Origin: Tubiluchus corallicola
Lineage: Eukaryota > Priapulida > Priapulimorpha > Priapulimorphida > Tubiluchidae
Direction: 5' to 3'
DNA: 64,000 nt
NCBI GenBank assembly: GCA_030141605.1
Contig: JAQGDQ010000257.1
Span: forward strand, 245,897 to 309,896
Shown here: positions 1-10,900 of the stretch, piece after piece
Layout of the letters: every line of letters starts with the position of its first letter
How positions within the stretch are numbered: position 1 is the first letter of the stretch
The notes under the pieces: model-generated
The model's input: only the letters and a program-made list of their open reading frames with translations
Told to the model about the DNA's origin: nothing
Databases searched by the model: none
Program-made: the position numbers and the translations under genes

Positions 1-560
1 TGCAAAAGCGTTTCTGATAATTAAATAATAGATTAAAAATTTAATTAACAGGGTGCGAGCTCAACCATTGATGACATCACACACTAACGTAATATTCAGC
101 AACAAAAATATTCCACGGGCATGTTGCACGTGTTTGCAAAAGTGAAAATTGAAGTACAGTGCTACTGTAAGATATTCAGTGTGTTGTACTAAAACTCGGC
201 AAGTTTTAGATAAAAATTCAAATTTCAAGTTTACCGCCGTGCCCACGCTCGAGCTGTCGAACGTGTGTAGTTTGTCACAAACTAACACATCTGAACTGAG
301 AGGTACAGCACCTGTTTTTTGTGCAATGCATTTCCGAAATGCAGGTGCTAGTGTCTGTTTAACTAGCTAATGGCGAAATGCATTTAACAGTGAAGAACTA
401 GTGGCACGAACGCGAAAGTGTATTTATGTGGAGATAATTCTTTCACGCAAGTCATTTTTGAAAAAAATAGTATCATTCCTTTCAATATTTTAAAGAGTAG
501 TTTGTTTTGACCTACAGTTTAAGATTGGGACCAGATTTGCTTTAACAAGCATGTACATAC
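1..560. repeat. Diverged dispersed repeat, copy 1 (cut by window edge)
   Basis: This stretch aligns by eye, with many substitutions and small indels, to about 53950-54450. Shared blocks include a start with gtttctg followed by ttaattaac, the core ggtacag(c/t)(a/g)cc followed by a stretch ending in ctaactag, and a tail cctttyaawattttA. The alignment begins almost at base 1, so the element probably extends outside the window. No terminal inverted repeat or coding sequence was recognised; an old non-autonomous transposon or SINE-like repeat is the likeliest reading. Confidence 0.55.
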
Positions 561-1484
561 AAAGGTAAAAAATGTTTTTGTTTTTAAGTGTTTTTGTGCA
601 CATCAATAGTTGTAGGCACAATTTAGTGCAGAGTAAATGCAGGGACTTTCACCAGTATTTAACGAGTTCATTATATACTCTGCCATGACTCGTACACATG
701 TGAAGGTTTTACCTCAGTAAAGTATTAGTTGTGATAAGTGCTGGATTTTATTATATGCAAATTTATGTGCCAATCACGGATTTGACATACACAATCATGA
801 TTTTATTATAAACATGATCACAACGAAATCTAATGTCAAAACGTAGCTGAGATAGGGTTCATTCCTGTCAGGCAAGATTTGGTACAAAAATACACAATAA
901 CGATACAGGAAAGTGTAAAACAGTGCCACGAAAATCGTGATACCAAAATGTGAATGTATTGTTAAGGGATAAATTATGAAATTGTTGAGTCTCGGTAACT
1001 TCGTTGCACACACATATATATATATATATATCAATAAACAGTACATACTACTGATTAGATATAATATAAATATCTTGATTTATTTTGCTTGATTTTAAAC
1101 ATCTGCATATTTATAATTTACCACTGTAGTTACATGGCCACCTTATCAACAGCAAGACAACGTATTTCTATGAAGACAATATTGCAACTGTAGTAAAAAT
1201 GATCGTCATAGTTTTAGCACCGAGAAGCCGATTGCTTTTATACATTTGAGAGTTTACAAAGTTAGAGGGATGAAATTGATTGTTCACACAAGTTTATCGG
1301 TGACATTACCTAAATGTGCTAAACCCATAATTAAACTGGCAGCTGCTCCTCGAAGCTGTTTACTCTAATTTCTTTTCTCAAAGAATGACACTATGTACAA
1401 TCATGGGGTCTCTGTAAACACTTTAGTTGATACAAAGTTAAGTACTGCTAAACATGATATGTTGCTGATAATTAATTGAAAATG
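561..1484. other. Gene-free AT-rich stretch downstream of TMEM223
   Basis: No coding exon, RNA gene or clear transposon was recognised. It holds a short (TA)n run near 1013-1032. A minus-strand AATAAA (plus-strand tttatt near 1077) could serve TMEM223 but is about 550 bp beyond the stop. Confidence 0.4.
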
Positions 1485-1630
1485 AAAGTAGTAGTAGCAG
1501 TGGAGGTAGTAATTGTAGCAGCAGCAGAAGTAGTAGTAGTAGTAGTAGTAGCAGTAGTAGTAGTGGAGGTAGTAATAGTAGTAGCAACAGCAGCAGCAGC
1601 AGTAGTAGTGGAGGTAGTAATAGTAGCAGC
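1485..1630. repeat. Compound trinucleotide repeat (GTA/GCA/GGA)n
   Basis: Imperfect trinucleotide array of gta, gca and gga units on the plus strand. On the minus strand it reads as CTA/CTG-type repeats beginning four bases after the TMEM223 stop codon, so it should be transcribed within the TMEM223 3' UTR. Long leucine or valine open frames here are artefacts of the repeat. Confidence 0.85.
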
Positions 1631-1634
1631 ACTT

Positions 1635-1939
1635 TTACACTTTTTTCCAGGAACGTTTCATACCGATCGAGTAATCAAACAGTTTCGTATTATAAAATTC
1701 CCCTTTCCTTGCATCTAACAAGTAATAAAATGCTCGGCCTCGTATTTTAAGAGGAAATGATGTTGTTCCGACTTGACGAGACATGTAGGAACTGATATCT
1801 GTTAAAGGCTTAACAAATGGCCGTTTACGACCAAAGACACCATATGTTGTGACGCGTACTGATTTGCCACCTTTCAAAAGATGAAGAGTGTGAACAGATC
1901 TTAAACTATAGAAGAAGGAACCAAACAGAATCCCATAAC
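1635..1939 (-). CDS. TMEM223: TMEM223 exon 2
   Basis: Begins after a cag acceptor and completes the split Gly codon, then encodes the rest of membrane segment two and the conserved C-terminal domain (VTTYG, PLTDIS, FYYLLD, NTKLFD). It ends at TAA. Confidence 0.88.
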
Positions 1940-3662
1940 CTGAAATAAATATTACAATAGATATTTAGAATATATTTTGTGCCACGTTTCATGATCTACC
2001 TCACGTGCAAATTTTATAAAAAGTGTTATTTATGCTAACTCGTACTATCACCACTTATTCAAGAGAAACTAAATCCATATATTAAAGCAAATAGCCAAAA
2101 GCTTGCATAAGGAATATCATGTCAAGCAATGCAATTCTCACAAATGAAAAAAATTCCAACTAACGTTGTACAAGTGTTACAATGAAACCACTCAAGTGAA
2201 TTAATCCTGCATCTTTATTCTCCAATTTATTTATCTGTTCTTTAATAAGCATATATATTAGTCTAACAAATACATAGGGTGCATTATCATACGTTTGTAT
2301 ATATGAAATTAACTTAAACAGCACCTATTTTGTTTACTTGATTGTAGATCGTGGAACTGGGTTTGTAAATAAATGCCAATAAATGACACTTATTGGCTAA
2401 AACACAACCTTAAAATACGAATGAAGAAGAAAATAAATTAAGTAAAGTTTCACCAGCCTTCCTGATCAGTCGTAATTCATTTGTTAGCTGAGAAAAACTA
2501 ATGCAAGGTTATAGCAGCCCAGAATTAGACAACAAAGCCAATTCAGCTCATTTCTGTTGAAAGAATACTACCCACTGTGACGACTGTTTACCTTTGTTAA
2601 GTGTGCACCTTAGGAGAATGTTTTCTTTCCTTTACTATCATACACCTGCAAACTTTCACACATCAGGCATGTGTCACACACATTTTAGGTCTTTCACACC
2701 TACACATGCATCAAATTTCAGTTCTCATGCATTTCGCAACTTCACTCGCAAATTTGCAAATTACCTGGCTTCCTTTGCCTAAAGTACCAACAACAACACA
2801 ATCAGCAGTATTAGTCTCAATAATAAAGTGGCGTTCGTGAGTCTCAATATGTATGTTACACTAAATTGTATTATAATTATTAAAAATTAAGTATTTTTAG
2901 GTGGTACTGAACCTTTTACATGTGTTCAAATGAACATATTAATATATAAAGAACTGCAAGAACTACAATAACAAAAAGTTACCTTACTTTTGGCCTTAAT
3001 TTGTTGATAACTTCATTTTGATACCCAAAAAAGCAAAACTTTCTGGGGTATAATTCGCCCCCCTTGGACACCTGCCAAGTGCAAAGTACCGCGGGCTTTC
3101 TACATTAACCACTCCTCTTTATGTCAAATGGTGGCAGGTCTGAATAGTTTGTGTGCACAGAAATCTCATATTTAATTGTATTTTAGAAAAACTCACCTAA
3201 AACTCCACAGAATAATGCTATTCCTATTCTATTCACATCCTTTCCAAGGTTTATCGTTTGCCACCATGATAATTTCTCATAGTCTGTGCGCTTGTCATTT
3301 CCTGTGGCCAACTTATCACCAACTTTCACTTTTCTTTGCTCCACTGTCTTTTTTTCTACATCTCGAAGAGTTGAATAAGTAAATGTTGAAAAGTATGACC
3401 AAAATAAAAACTGAGATATGCCAAACAATGACAACCACCAAAAGAATCGATCATTGTCACATTTAAATAGCAGCACATCTTTGGATACGTTTGTGTCCAC
3501 TTCAAATGGCAGAGTGTGCAACTGTGAGTTGCTGCGATGTTTTACATGTTGATGAAATAACTTTGGTCGACCAGCTAATTGCACATTTTTGACACATGAT
3601 TGAAGGTTTATAAAGATGTTGTTTTGGTGAAAAGGCCACATCCAGCATCGCAAGAAAGCCAT
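1635..3662 (-). CDS. TMEM223: TMEM223 homologue, two exons
   Basis: Conceptual splice of 3662-3197 and 1939-1635 gives 256 residues. The donor is gtgagt after ...GVL|G and the acceptor is a standard cag; both exons join in phase 1 and restore one continuous frame. Family hallmarks are the DVLLF motif (residues 62-66) before a first membrane segment (about 73-95), a second membrane segment built across the exon junction (about 146-168), then SLRSVH, VTTYG, a basic patch, PLTDIS, LPLK-like FPLKIRG, and NTKLFD near the C-terminus. Human TMEM223 (about 200 residues) is a mitochondrial inner-membrane protein linked to cytochrome c oxidase assembly; this protein is longer, mainly at the N-terminus and in the loop between the membrane segments (about residues 96-145). 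The first 55 residues are basic and Asn/Gln-rich, compatible with a mitochondrial presequence. It lies head-to-head with the GALNT gene. Assignment is from recognised motifs, not a search. Confidence 0.88.
1940..3196 (-). other. TMEM223 intron
   Basis: A 1257-bp AT-rich intron with GT-AG ends. No other gene or recognisable transposon was seen in it. Confidence 0.75.
3197..3662 (-). CDS. TMEM223: TMEM223 exon 1
   Basis: Starts at the ATG at 3662 and ends one base into a Gly codon before gtgagt. It encodes the presequence-like N-terminus, the DVLLF motif, the first membrane segment, a Lys/Glu-rich loop, and the start of the second segment. Confidence 0.87.
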
Positions 3663-4759
3663 TTCATCATGCGATGAAAAAACTTTACACTACACACTTT
3701 ATTTGCACCAAAATGGTATAGACAGCTGTATAATGTACAATGTTCTAAAAATAAAAAGTCACGATTTTTTATGAATTAAGAATACAGGGTGCAAATTGAA
3801 AAATTAATTTCTCCACAATTACATGTAGTTATGTGTACAATCAGTAACTACTGCAGGTCATATCTTGCTTACAAGCTTTGGCTTTAGACGTTTCATAGGC
3901 CGTATAACTGTGTAGTTTGTTAGATCCATGGCTATATCATATGATTTCTTGAGGTATGACATGTTTGAACTGATTTCAGCTTTAAAAGTCCACTTTAATA
4001 AAGATTTTTACCACTACCACTTTAATAAAGATCATTACCACTTCGACCATTGCCCTACTTCAGTACTGACCTATACATTAACAATAGCCATAGATAATAA
4101 AACGGTTAGTATTAAAATGTGCTAGTTCATTGAATGAGTCAAACCCAACAACCTACACATAAAGTTTCGTAAATTAAACAAATAGCGTCAACTGTCGCAA
4201 TAGGACTTTAAAAAGACTTACAAGTTTGTCACTGCAAGCAGGCTTGGTGTTTTTCAAAAGTTCATAATCTACATCAAGCTACAAGAACTAGGAATGGTAA
4301 AAAACACAATTTAACAATGGCCGCAGCCATTTTTTAAAAATACATGTAAACGATGATTTGATTCGACACACTGATTGGTCAACATATAAAAGTCGACTTG
4401 TGTGTGGTTAGAAAAAACAGCTCGGCCACGCCTTCTAAAACTCGCGTGTGCGCACAACATCTGCGCAAAACCCACGTGGCGCGAGAAAACAGATAACTTC
4501 AGAAAACAAGACGGCGGAGCTGTCATCTCATAATGCAGATAATGGTGATCCTTAGGAGATAGACTCATAGATTACATTCACTAAGAAGATTTGAAAAATG
4601 TGACTAGTGGAAGGCGCTATATACATTACATATGAGACAGACTCAAGACAGTTCCTTGTTCTAGTGTAGGTTCTGCAACTTTTACAATGGTCCAAAACAA
4701 AAAGATGGATCGTTTAAGGCAATAGACGGAGTTTTGTAATCGTTAGCCATTCAAATTCA
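3663..4759. promoter_or_regulatory. Divergent intergenic region between TMEM223 and GALNT
   Basis: The two start codons are only 1.1 kb apart and face away from each other, so this interval must hold both 5' UTRs and core promoters unless a non-coding first exon lies elsewhere. A CpG-bearing patch at about 4380-4515 stands out against the AT-rich surroundings and is the likeliest promoter core. No TATA box is convincing. A small imperfect duplication (tttaataaaga...taccac) sits near 3995-4045. Confidence 0.4.
4687..4725 (+). promoter_or_regulatory. Possible uORF upstream of GALNT
   Basis: A 12-codon open frame (ATG at 4687, TAG at 4723) lies 34 bp before the GALNT start codon and in a different frame. 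It acts only if transcription starts upstream of 4687, which is not shown by sequence alone. Confidence 0.35.
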
Positions 4760-4927
4760 ATGGCAGTTTGGCGCAAGAAGAGATTATTACTTCTCGTCTT
4801 TCTCACTGGATGGATGGTTGGTGTAGCAATTTATGGTGTACACCATGCAAATGGAGTAGAGACTGAGGAAGAGTGGGATAGTTCTCCATGGCCAAATGTC
4901 AGACGATCAGGAAGAACATTGAAAAAG
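4760..4927 (+). CDS. GALNT14-like: GALNT exon 1: cytosolic tail, membrane anchor, stem
   Basis: Residues 1-56. A short MAVWRKKR tail precedes a hydrophobic segment, followed by an acidic stem. The donor gtatgc follows a Lys codon in phase 0. The in-frame stop upstream makes this ATG the first usable one. Confidence 0.85.
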
Positions 4928-7900
4928 GTATGCAAAGCAGCAAAGGGTAGGCCTAATTACATTTAGCCATCTTCACCGTATTTAGGAAAATTTTAGAGTA
5001 TAAACTGAGTAAAACTGCAACATATTGATTGATTTTGACAGCAAGAGAGGGAGAGAGAAATGTATGTTATGTTACTATATGCGGCAAAACACATTCACGC
5101 ATTGTGCAGCAATATAACCTCTTTAAAATATGGCACATTAGTTACCATTAGGGTATATAATAGCATGATTTAGCAACGTAAAAGTAATTGAAAGAGACTA
5201 TAACAGCGTTTGACCATACATGTACGGTTAAGTCTTGTTGTCTTGCTCCATTTTGAGCTCTTTATGCTGCCTTGTTGTTCATAATGTCCTAAAAATTTAA
5301 TAATTAATGAAAATTTAACAAGTAATAGTTTAGTTCTGGTAAATGGTAATGCGTAAGTTTAATCACTGACCTCGTCAAATTTGAAAGGTATGTTAACAAA
5401 TGTCTTTGACTGCTACTCCATCAAGGTAAATGCTAGCCAGTGCCTACTTCATTTTGTACTGCTTTCTACTCTGAATCTAACCTATGCTTTATTGTTAATT
5501 TGTTAACATTTGATATGAACCAAGTGCTGGTGACTAACTAAAGGTAATTTTATGAGAGTATTTTGTCCCGTCGTCCGCCTGATCGTCAGCGCGCACTTCA
5601 TTTTTCTACCTACTTTTATGCGAAGATTATGTGTAACAATACAATACACAAGTCAGTAACAGTGGAGTGTGGACACAGTTTCCTTTAAAAAGCTTCTTTG
5701 ATTTGTTTAAACAACCGCGCCTGCACTTAACCGTGAGCAAATAATATCAACGCAAATTATCTTTTTTGATCAAACAAAAAGTTATTTTCACATGGCACAG
5801 AAATTCGCATGGTCGTCCACGTGATTCAAAGCGATAAGTCAAAAGATGCCAAACTATTTATATCGTTATAATATTATGAGCTTTTGCTTTTTATCGTTTG
5901 ATGTTGAAATCAATTGCCATTTTTCTTCGTTTACATGCAAAATCCCCTGCAACTTGCGTTTTAGCTACTGTATCTTGACAGGCACGCTGCCGTGTCAATT
6001 CTTCTGACCTTACGGGCTCATCTCCAGGGCAGATCTATAATCGCAGGCGAGTTGGTGAATTGGTGACGTACATCTACGCATAGCTCAAAACACCATTCTC
6101 TCCCAAATCTAAAGCCGCTCTTGAATCTTGACCCATTCCTCCCTCTAGTTCCCAAGGGTGTTCACACCTACGCATCAACACAAAGCTAATTATCTCACCA
6201 AGGTAGGTAAGGCGGATGGCTTATTGTGTTCCCGGCCACTGGATTATTTTTTCAACGCTTGTTGGGTAGGAAAACATTTGCTGAGTGATTACTCGCTAGT
6301 CTGGGATTGCAAATTTGCCCGTTTCAACGCAAATAAAATTTACAACGGCAGAAGCGTCTGCAGCTCAGAAATATAAATTTTACGCGCATTAGCTAAGTAA
6401 CATCAGTTATTGACACCATAGTGTCCATTAAAAAACATCTGATGAGTGGCAGTCACATCTAATTTCCAGAAATTTTCTTGATTGAAGCAGTACAAGCTTT
6501 AGCATTGCGTGCTCTCAAAAGCACTAGTACTTGGGTGAATAACTTGAGAAGTCATTAGTTATCACGAATAGTTTACACGGCAAACTTTGTTAATTAATGT
6601 GTATTTGCAGAAATAATTGTTTTTTATGTGTCTCCGACTATAAGCCTAGTTTTTGTTGTTTCATTTTTTGTATTATATTTCTAGGTTTTTTCCGTGCATG
6701 ACGTCTATTATGATTTTTTTCCTGAAAAAAGTTTCTATTTCATCTTTTGTAGTCAGATTTTTCTCGGATAAATATCACGATCCCTGATTATGTTTATGAT
6801 ATGGTACACACTCAATTTTGTGCCACTGTCGACGTCATTTGCTCAAAGAATTTTTCTTATTGAAACAATGCTTATTGAAACAATCCTTACCCGTCGAAAA
6901 ACCGGTCACAAATTAGAAACAAATTTTCGAAAAGCGAATGCTTAATGGCTACATTCCCGGGCAGAAGTTATAAATAACTCGACTGAAATGATGGTAATGA
7001 GCTAGCTGTTAACAGATTGTAAATACGCGTTTACATTTGCTATGGGGATCCATATTTTGGTGAAATTTTAATACGCATTGTTTTCCTCGCGGAGTTTTGT
7101 AAGATCCAAAGTTTTGAATTACATGAATGAGAACCACAACGCGGCGAAATGTGGAGTTATTCGCAAGTAAGAGTCTCAAAAAGTGACAACTGTACTGTAA
7201 AAGTATAGGCAAGGACCTCTTTTAAGTTTTTAACTTAGATCATCTCAAAAAGTGACAACTGTACTGTAGAAGTATAGGCAAGGCCCCCTTTAAAGTTTTT
7301 AACTTAGATCATCTCAAAAAGTGACAACTGTACTGTAGAAGTATAGGCAAGGACTTCTTTTAAGTTTTTAACTTAGATCATTTAAGTAATTTGGCTAAAT
7401 CGCTTACTCTCACGTACCTGGTTGTCATATTACATTATACTCTGATTACAGAATCTTTAAGTTTGTAAATTTGCATGCTTACTGTCTTAGGAATTTTTGT
7501 TTTTAATCTGTATCACTAGACAATATTTTATTAATAGTTTAAATTCGTGTCGTTAATTTTTAAATTAACTGCCAATTTTATTATATTGTGACAAGTAATG
7601 AGACGCAGTGTTTTGCTCTTCAAAAATAAAATATTAATTAACTAATTACTTGGCTGTTATGTGTACATATTAAGTAGATAATATTTGGGAAATGTAGGAA
7701 TAACCAGCTGAAATTTTGAAGCAATAATGGTTGTCTATAAATAAATTATAACTGACAGGTGATGAAATATTTATGCATGTTTAAGTAATGTCTCAGCAGT
7801 CTCATCCTCGGTTATATATTATGGTCCAAGGCCAATTCCATGGGGAAGCATAACTTCTTTACTGTATTTAATCATGCTGGCAGAGGTAGTCCGTTTGGCT

Positions 7901-10900
7901 TCTCAAGTAATCGATAATTATTACGATGTCTAACCCATGACAGCGGGTAGTCACTTGCGGGCTTAGCAATCAAGGTTAAGAAACGCCGAGTTTGGTGAGA
8001 AAGTAGAGGAGCGACCGTCCGAATGGATGGCTACGGCTGTCCGTATGTGGACCTCAATTGGTAGAGGAAGAGGAAGGATATATCCTTGGCTAGAATACCT
8101 TCGTCGATGCAGTCTCCTCGTAGACATTCATATGTCGCCTCAACCATGTAATGATGAAGTAGGCTTATGGAGTAGGCTTATACAGAATTATACAGAGAAA
8201 TAATTAGTTTACGTTTGTAAGAAAAAACATAACATAGCTCTGCTTAAAAACCAGAAATTATATTGCGACTTGTGTATGAACTACACTTATTGCTGCTATT
8301 ATAAATTGTACAGTACTTGTCATTTGTGTACGCGACTTTATGGTATCACTTCATGTTAAGCAAACACTACTTACTAGCAATACACCGTACAGGTAACATA
8401 TGAATTTTTTATCAAATAATCTAGTCTTTGACGCTTATTAATGTCATTTCTGAGAGCTGCCTAAGGAGTACTAATGCCTATAAACCAGTATCAATTTATG
8501 GTAATTTATGATCATTAATGTGAAATAAGTAGATTGAACAAACATTCTTGCATTTATTACATCTTTGGTTAAAACTTTTTTATCAGTCAACTGACTGTAT
8601 ACATGCGACTGTGTTAAATTAGTATTTGTAACATTTTTTGCGTCGTACGGTAGTCCATATTGAACTTTGCTTGTTTTTAGCTCAGTTAATACTTAGACTG
8701 GATTTAGTGGAAGCAATTATTTGTGCTAAAATAGAATTTAAAAATTGTATCAACGACTGCATGACGTCATATTCAACCTATGACCACAAGAGCGGAAATT
8801 GTAGATACATGTACATGTACTCATCCTGTTAGAGGCTGAGGATACAAGTGCTCTGTGTTCCTTTGCTCGCCATGTTGCCTACGGGTTGAGTTGACAAAAT
8901 TTCTAACGTCGCTGAGCTCAAGCAAAAAACCATTCAGAAGCTTTTGAGTCGGTGTAGTTGCGTGTATTTTCTGTACACAGAAACTCTAATCTGCGTTTTT
9001 TGTAGTGTATTGTACTCATGTCGTTGTCTTGTAGTGCTTAGCTACTCATATAGCCCAAGGTGTGCGTTAGGCTGTATTCTAAAATGTCTGATTAAAAAAA
9101 CTACAATTGGACTAAGTTGGTTACTATTTTTTGTTCCTTTATAAAAACATTCTCAGTTTAAGTTCGCTCAGAGGTTCACAACAGTCTGTGACATTTATCG
9201 AGATGTTTACTACAAATATCTACAAAGTGTGTTTCCTAATTTTTGCGAATTGTGTGTCAGTTGTGATTAATTTATCTTAACGCATTCATCTGATAGCATA
9301 TGCCTTTTTTAAAGTCTAAGTAATATACTTTTTGAATGGTCATCGCGGGGGTTTAAATTGACATTTTTTTCTACGGTGTTACTGCTAACGCAACTCCTGT
9401 GTGCAATAAGACAGCATGTAAGTGATACAAAATTTCAAAACGAATTTTTTAACTTTATACAGGTATGTAAGTAAAGGATTGTCTTGTCCTTTAAAGTCAT
9501 CCTTGATAATAAGCAAGGTTCCAGTCCCGCCACAGAAACTCTTCTCTTTAAGTAGAACCTCAGCGAGTACTGCATTGCATTTTACAGTGGAATTGTATGT
9601 GTATTAAAAATGCCTGGAGAAAAATCTGATGCGCCTCTCTTCTTCACCTGGCTAGTGGCTGTGAATGAAGACTGCAGCCAGACACTTCATTGTCGTAAAT
9701 ATAGTGTCATCTGGCTTCAAGAAAATGACATCTCATTCAACCTAAAGCTATATTGATTGCACTTTGCGTTTCTTCTCTTAATGCAGGTTTCTACAGCCGC
9801 GCTGTCTTGCCTTTGCATGAGAATCTCTTAGAATCGTGTGTAGGCTCCTATTGTAGCATGCAGGGTGTCCAAGCAATTGATGGCACACCCATACAGATGT
9901 ACAAGCAAGTGATGGCACACCCATACAGATGTACAAGCAATTGATGGCACACCCATGCAGATGTACAAGCAATGGATGGCACACCCGTACAGATGTACAA
10001 GCAACTGATGGCACACCCATACAGATGTACAAGCAACTGATGGCACACCTATACAGATGTACAAGCAATTGATGGCACTTCCATACAGATGTACAAGCAA
10101 TTGATGGCACACCCGTACAGATGTACAAGCAATTGATGGCACACCCATGCAGATGTACAAGCAAGTGATGGCACACCCATACAGATGTACAAGCAACTGA
10201 TGGCACACCTATACAGATGTACAAGCAATTGATGGCACTTCCATACAGATGTACAAGCAATTGATGGCACACCCGTACAGATGTACAAGCAATTGATGGC
10301 ACACCCATGCAGATGTACAAGCAAGTGATGGCACACCCATACAGATGTACAAGCAACTGATGGCACACCTATACAGATGTACAAGCAATTGATGGCACTT
10401 CCATACAGATGTACAAGCAATTGATGGCACACCCGTACAGATGTACAAGCAATTGATGGCACACCCATGCAGATGTACAAGCAAGTGATGGCACACCCAT
10501 ACAGATGTACAAGCAACTGATGGCACACCTATACAGATGTACAAGCAATTGATGGCACTTCCATACAGATGTACAAGCAATTGATGGCACACCCGTACAG
10601 ATGTACAAGCAATTGATGGCACACCCATGCAGATGTACAAGCAAGTGATGGCACACCCATACAGATGTACAAGCAACTGATGGCACACCCATACAGATGT
10701 ACAAGCAATTGATGGCACTTCCATACAGATGTACAAGCAATTGATGGCACACCTATACAGATGTACAAGCAATTGATGGCACACCCATACAGATGTACAA
10801 GCAATTGATGGCACACCCATACAGATGTACAAGCAATTGATGGCACACCCATACAGATGTACAAGCAATTGATGACACACCTATACAGATGTACAAGCAA

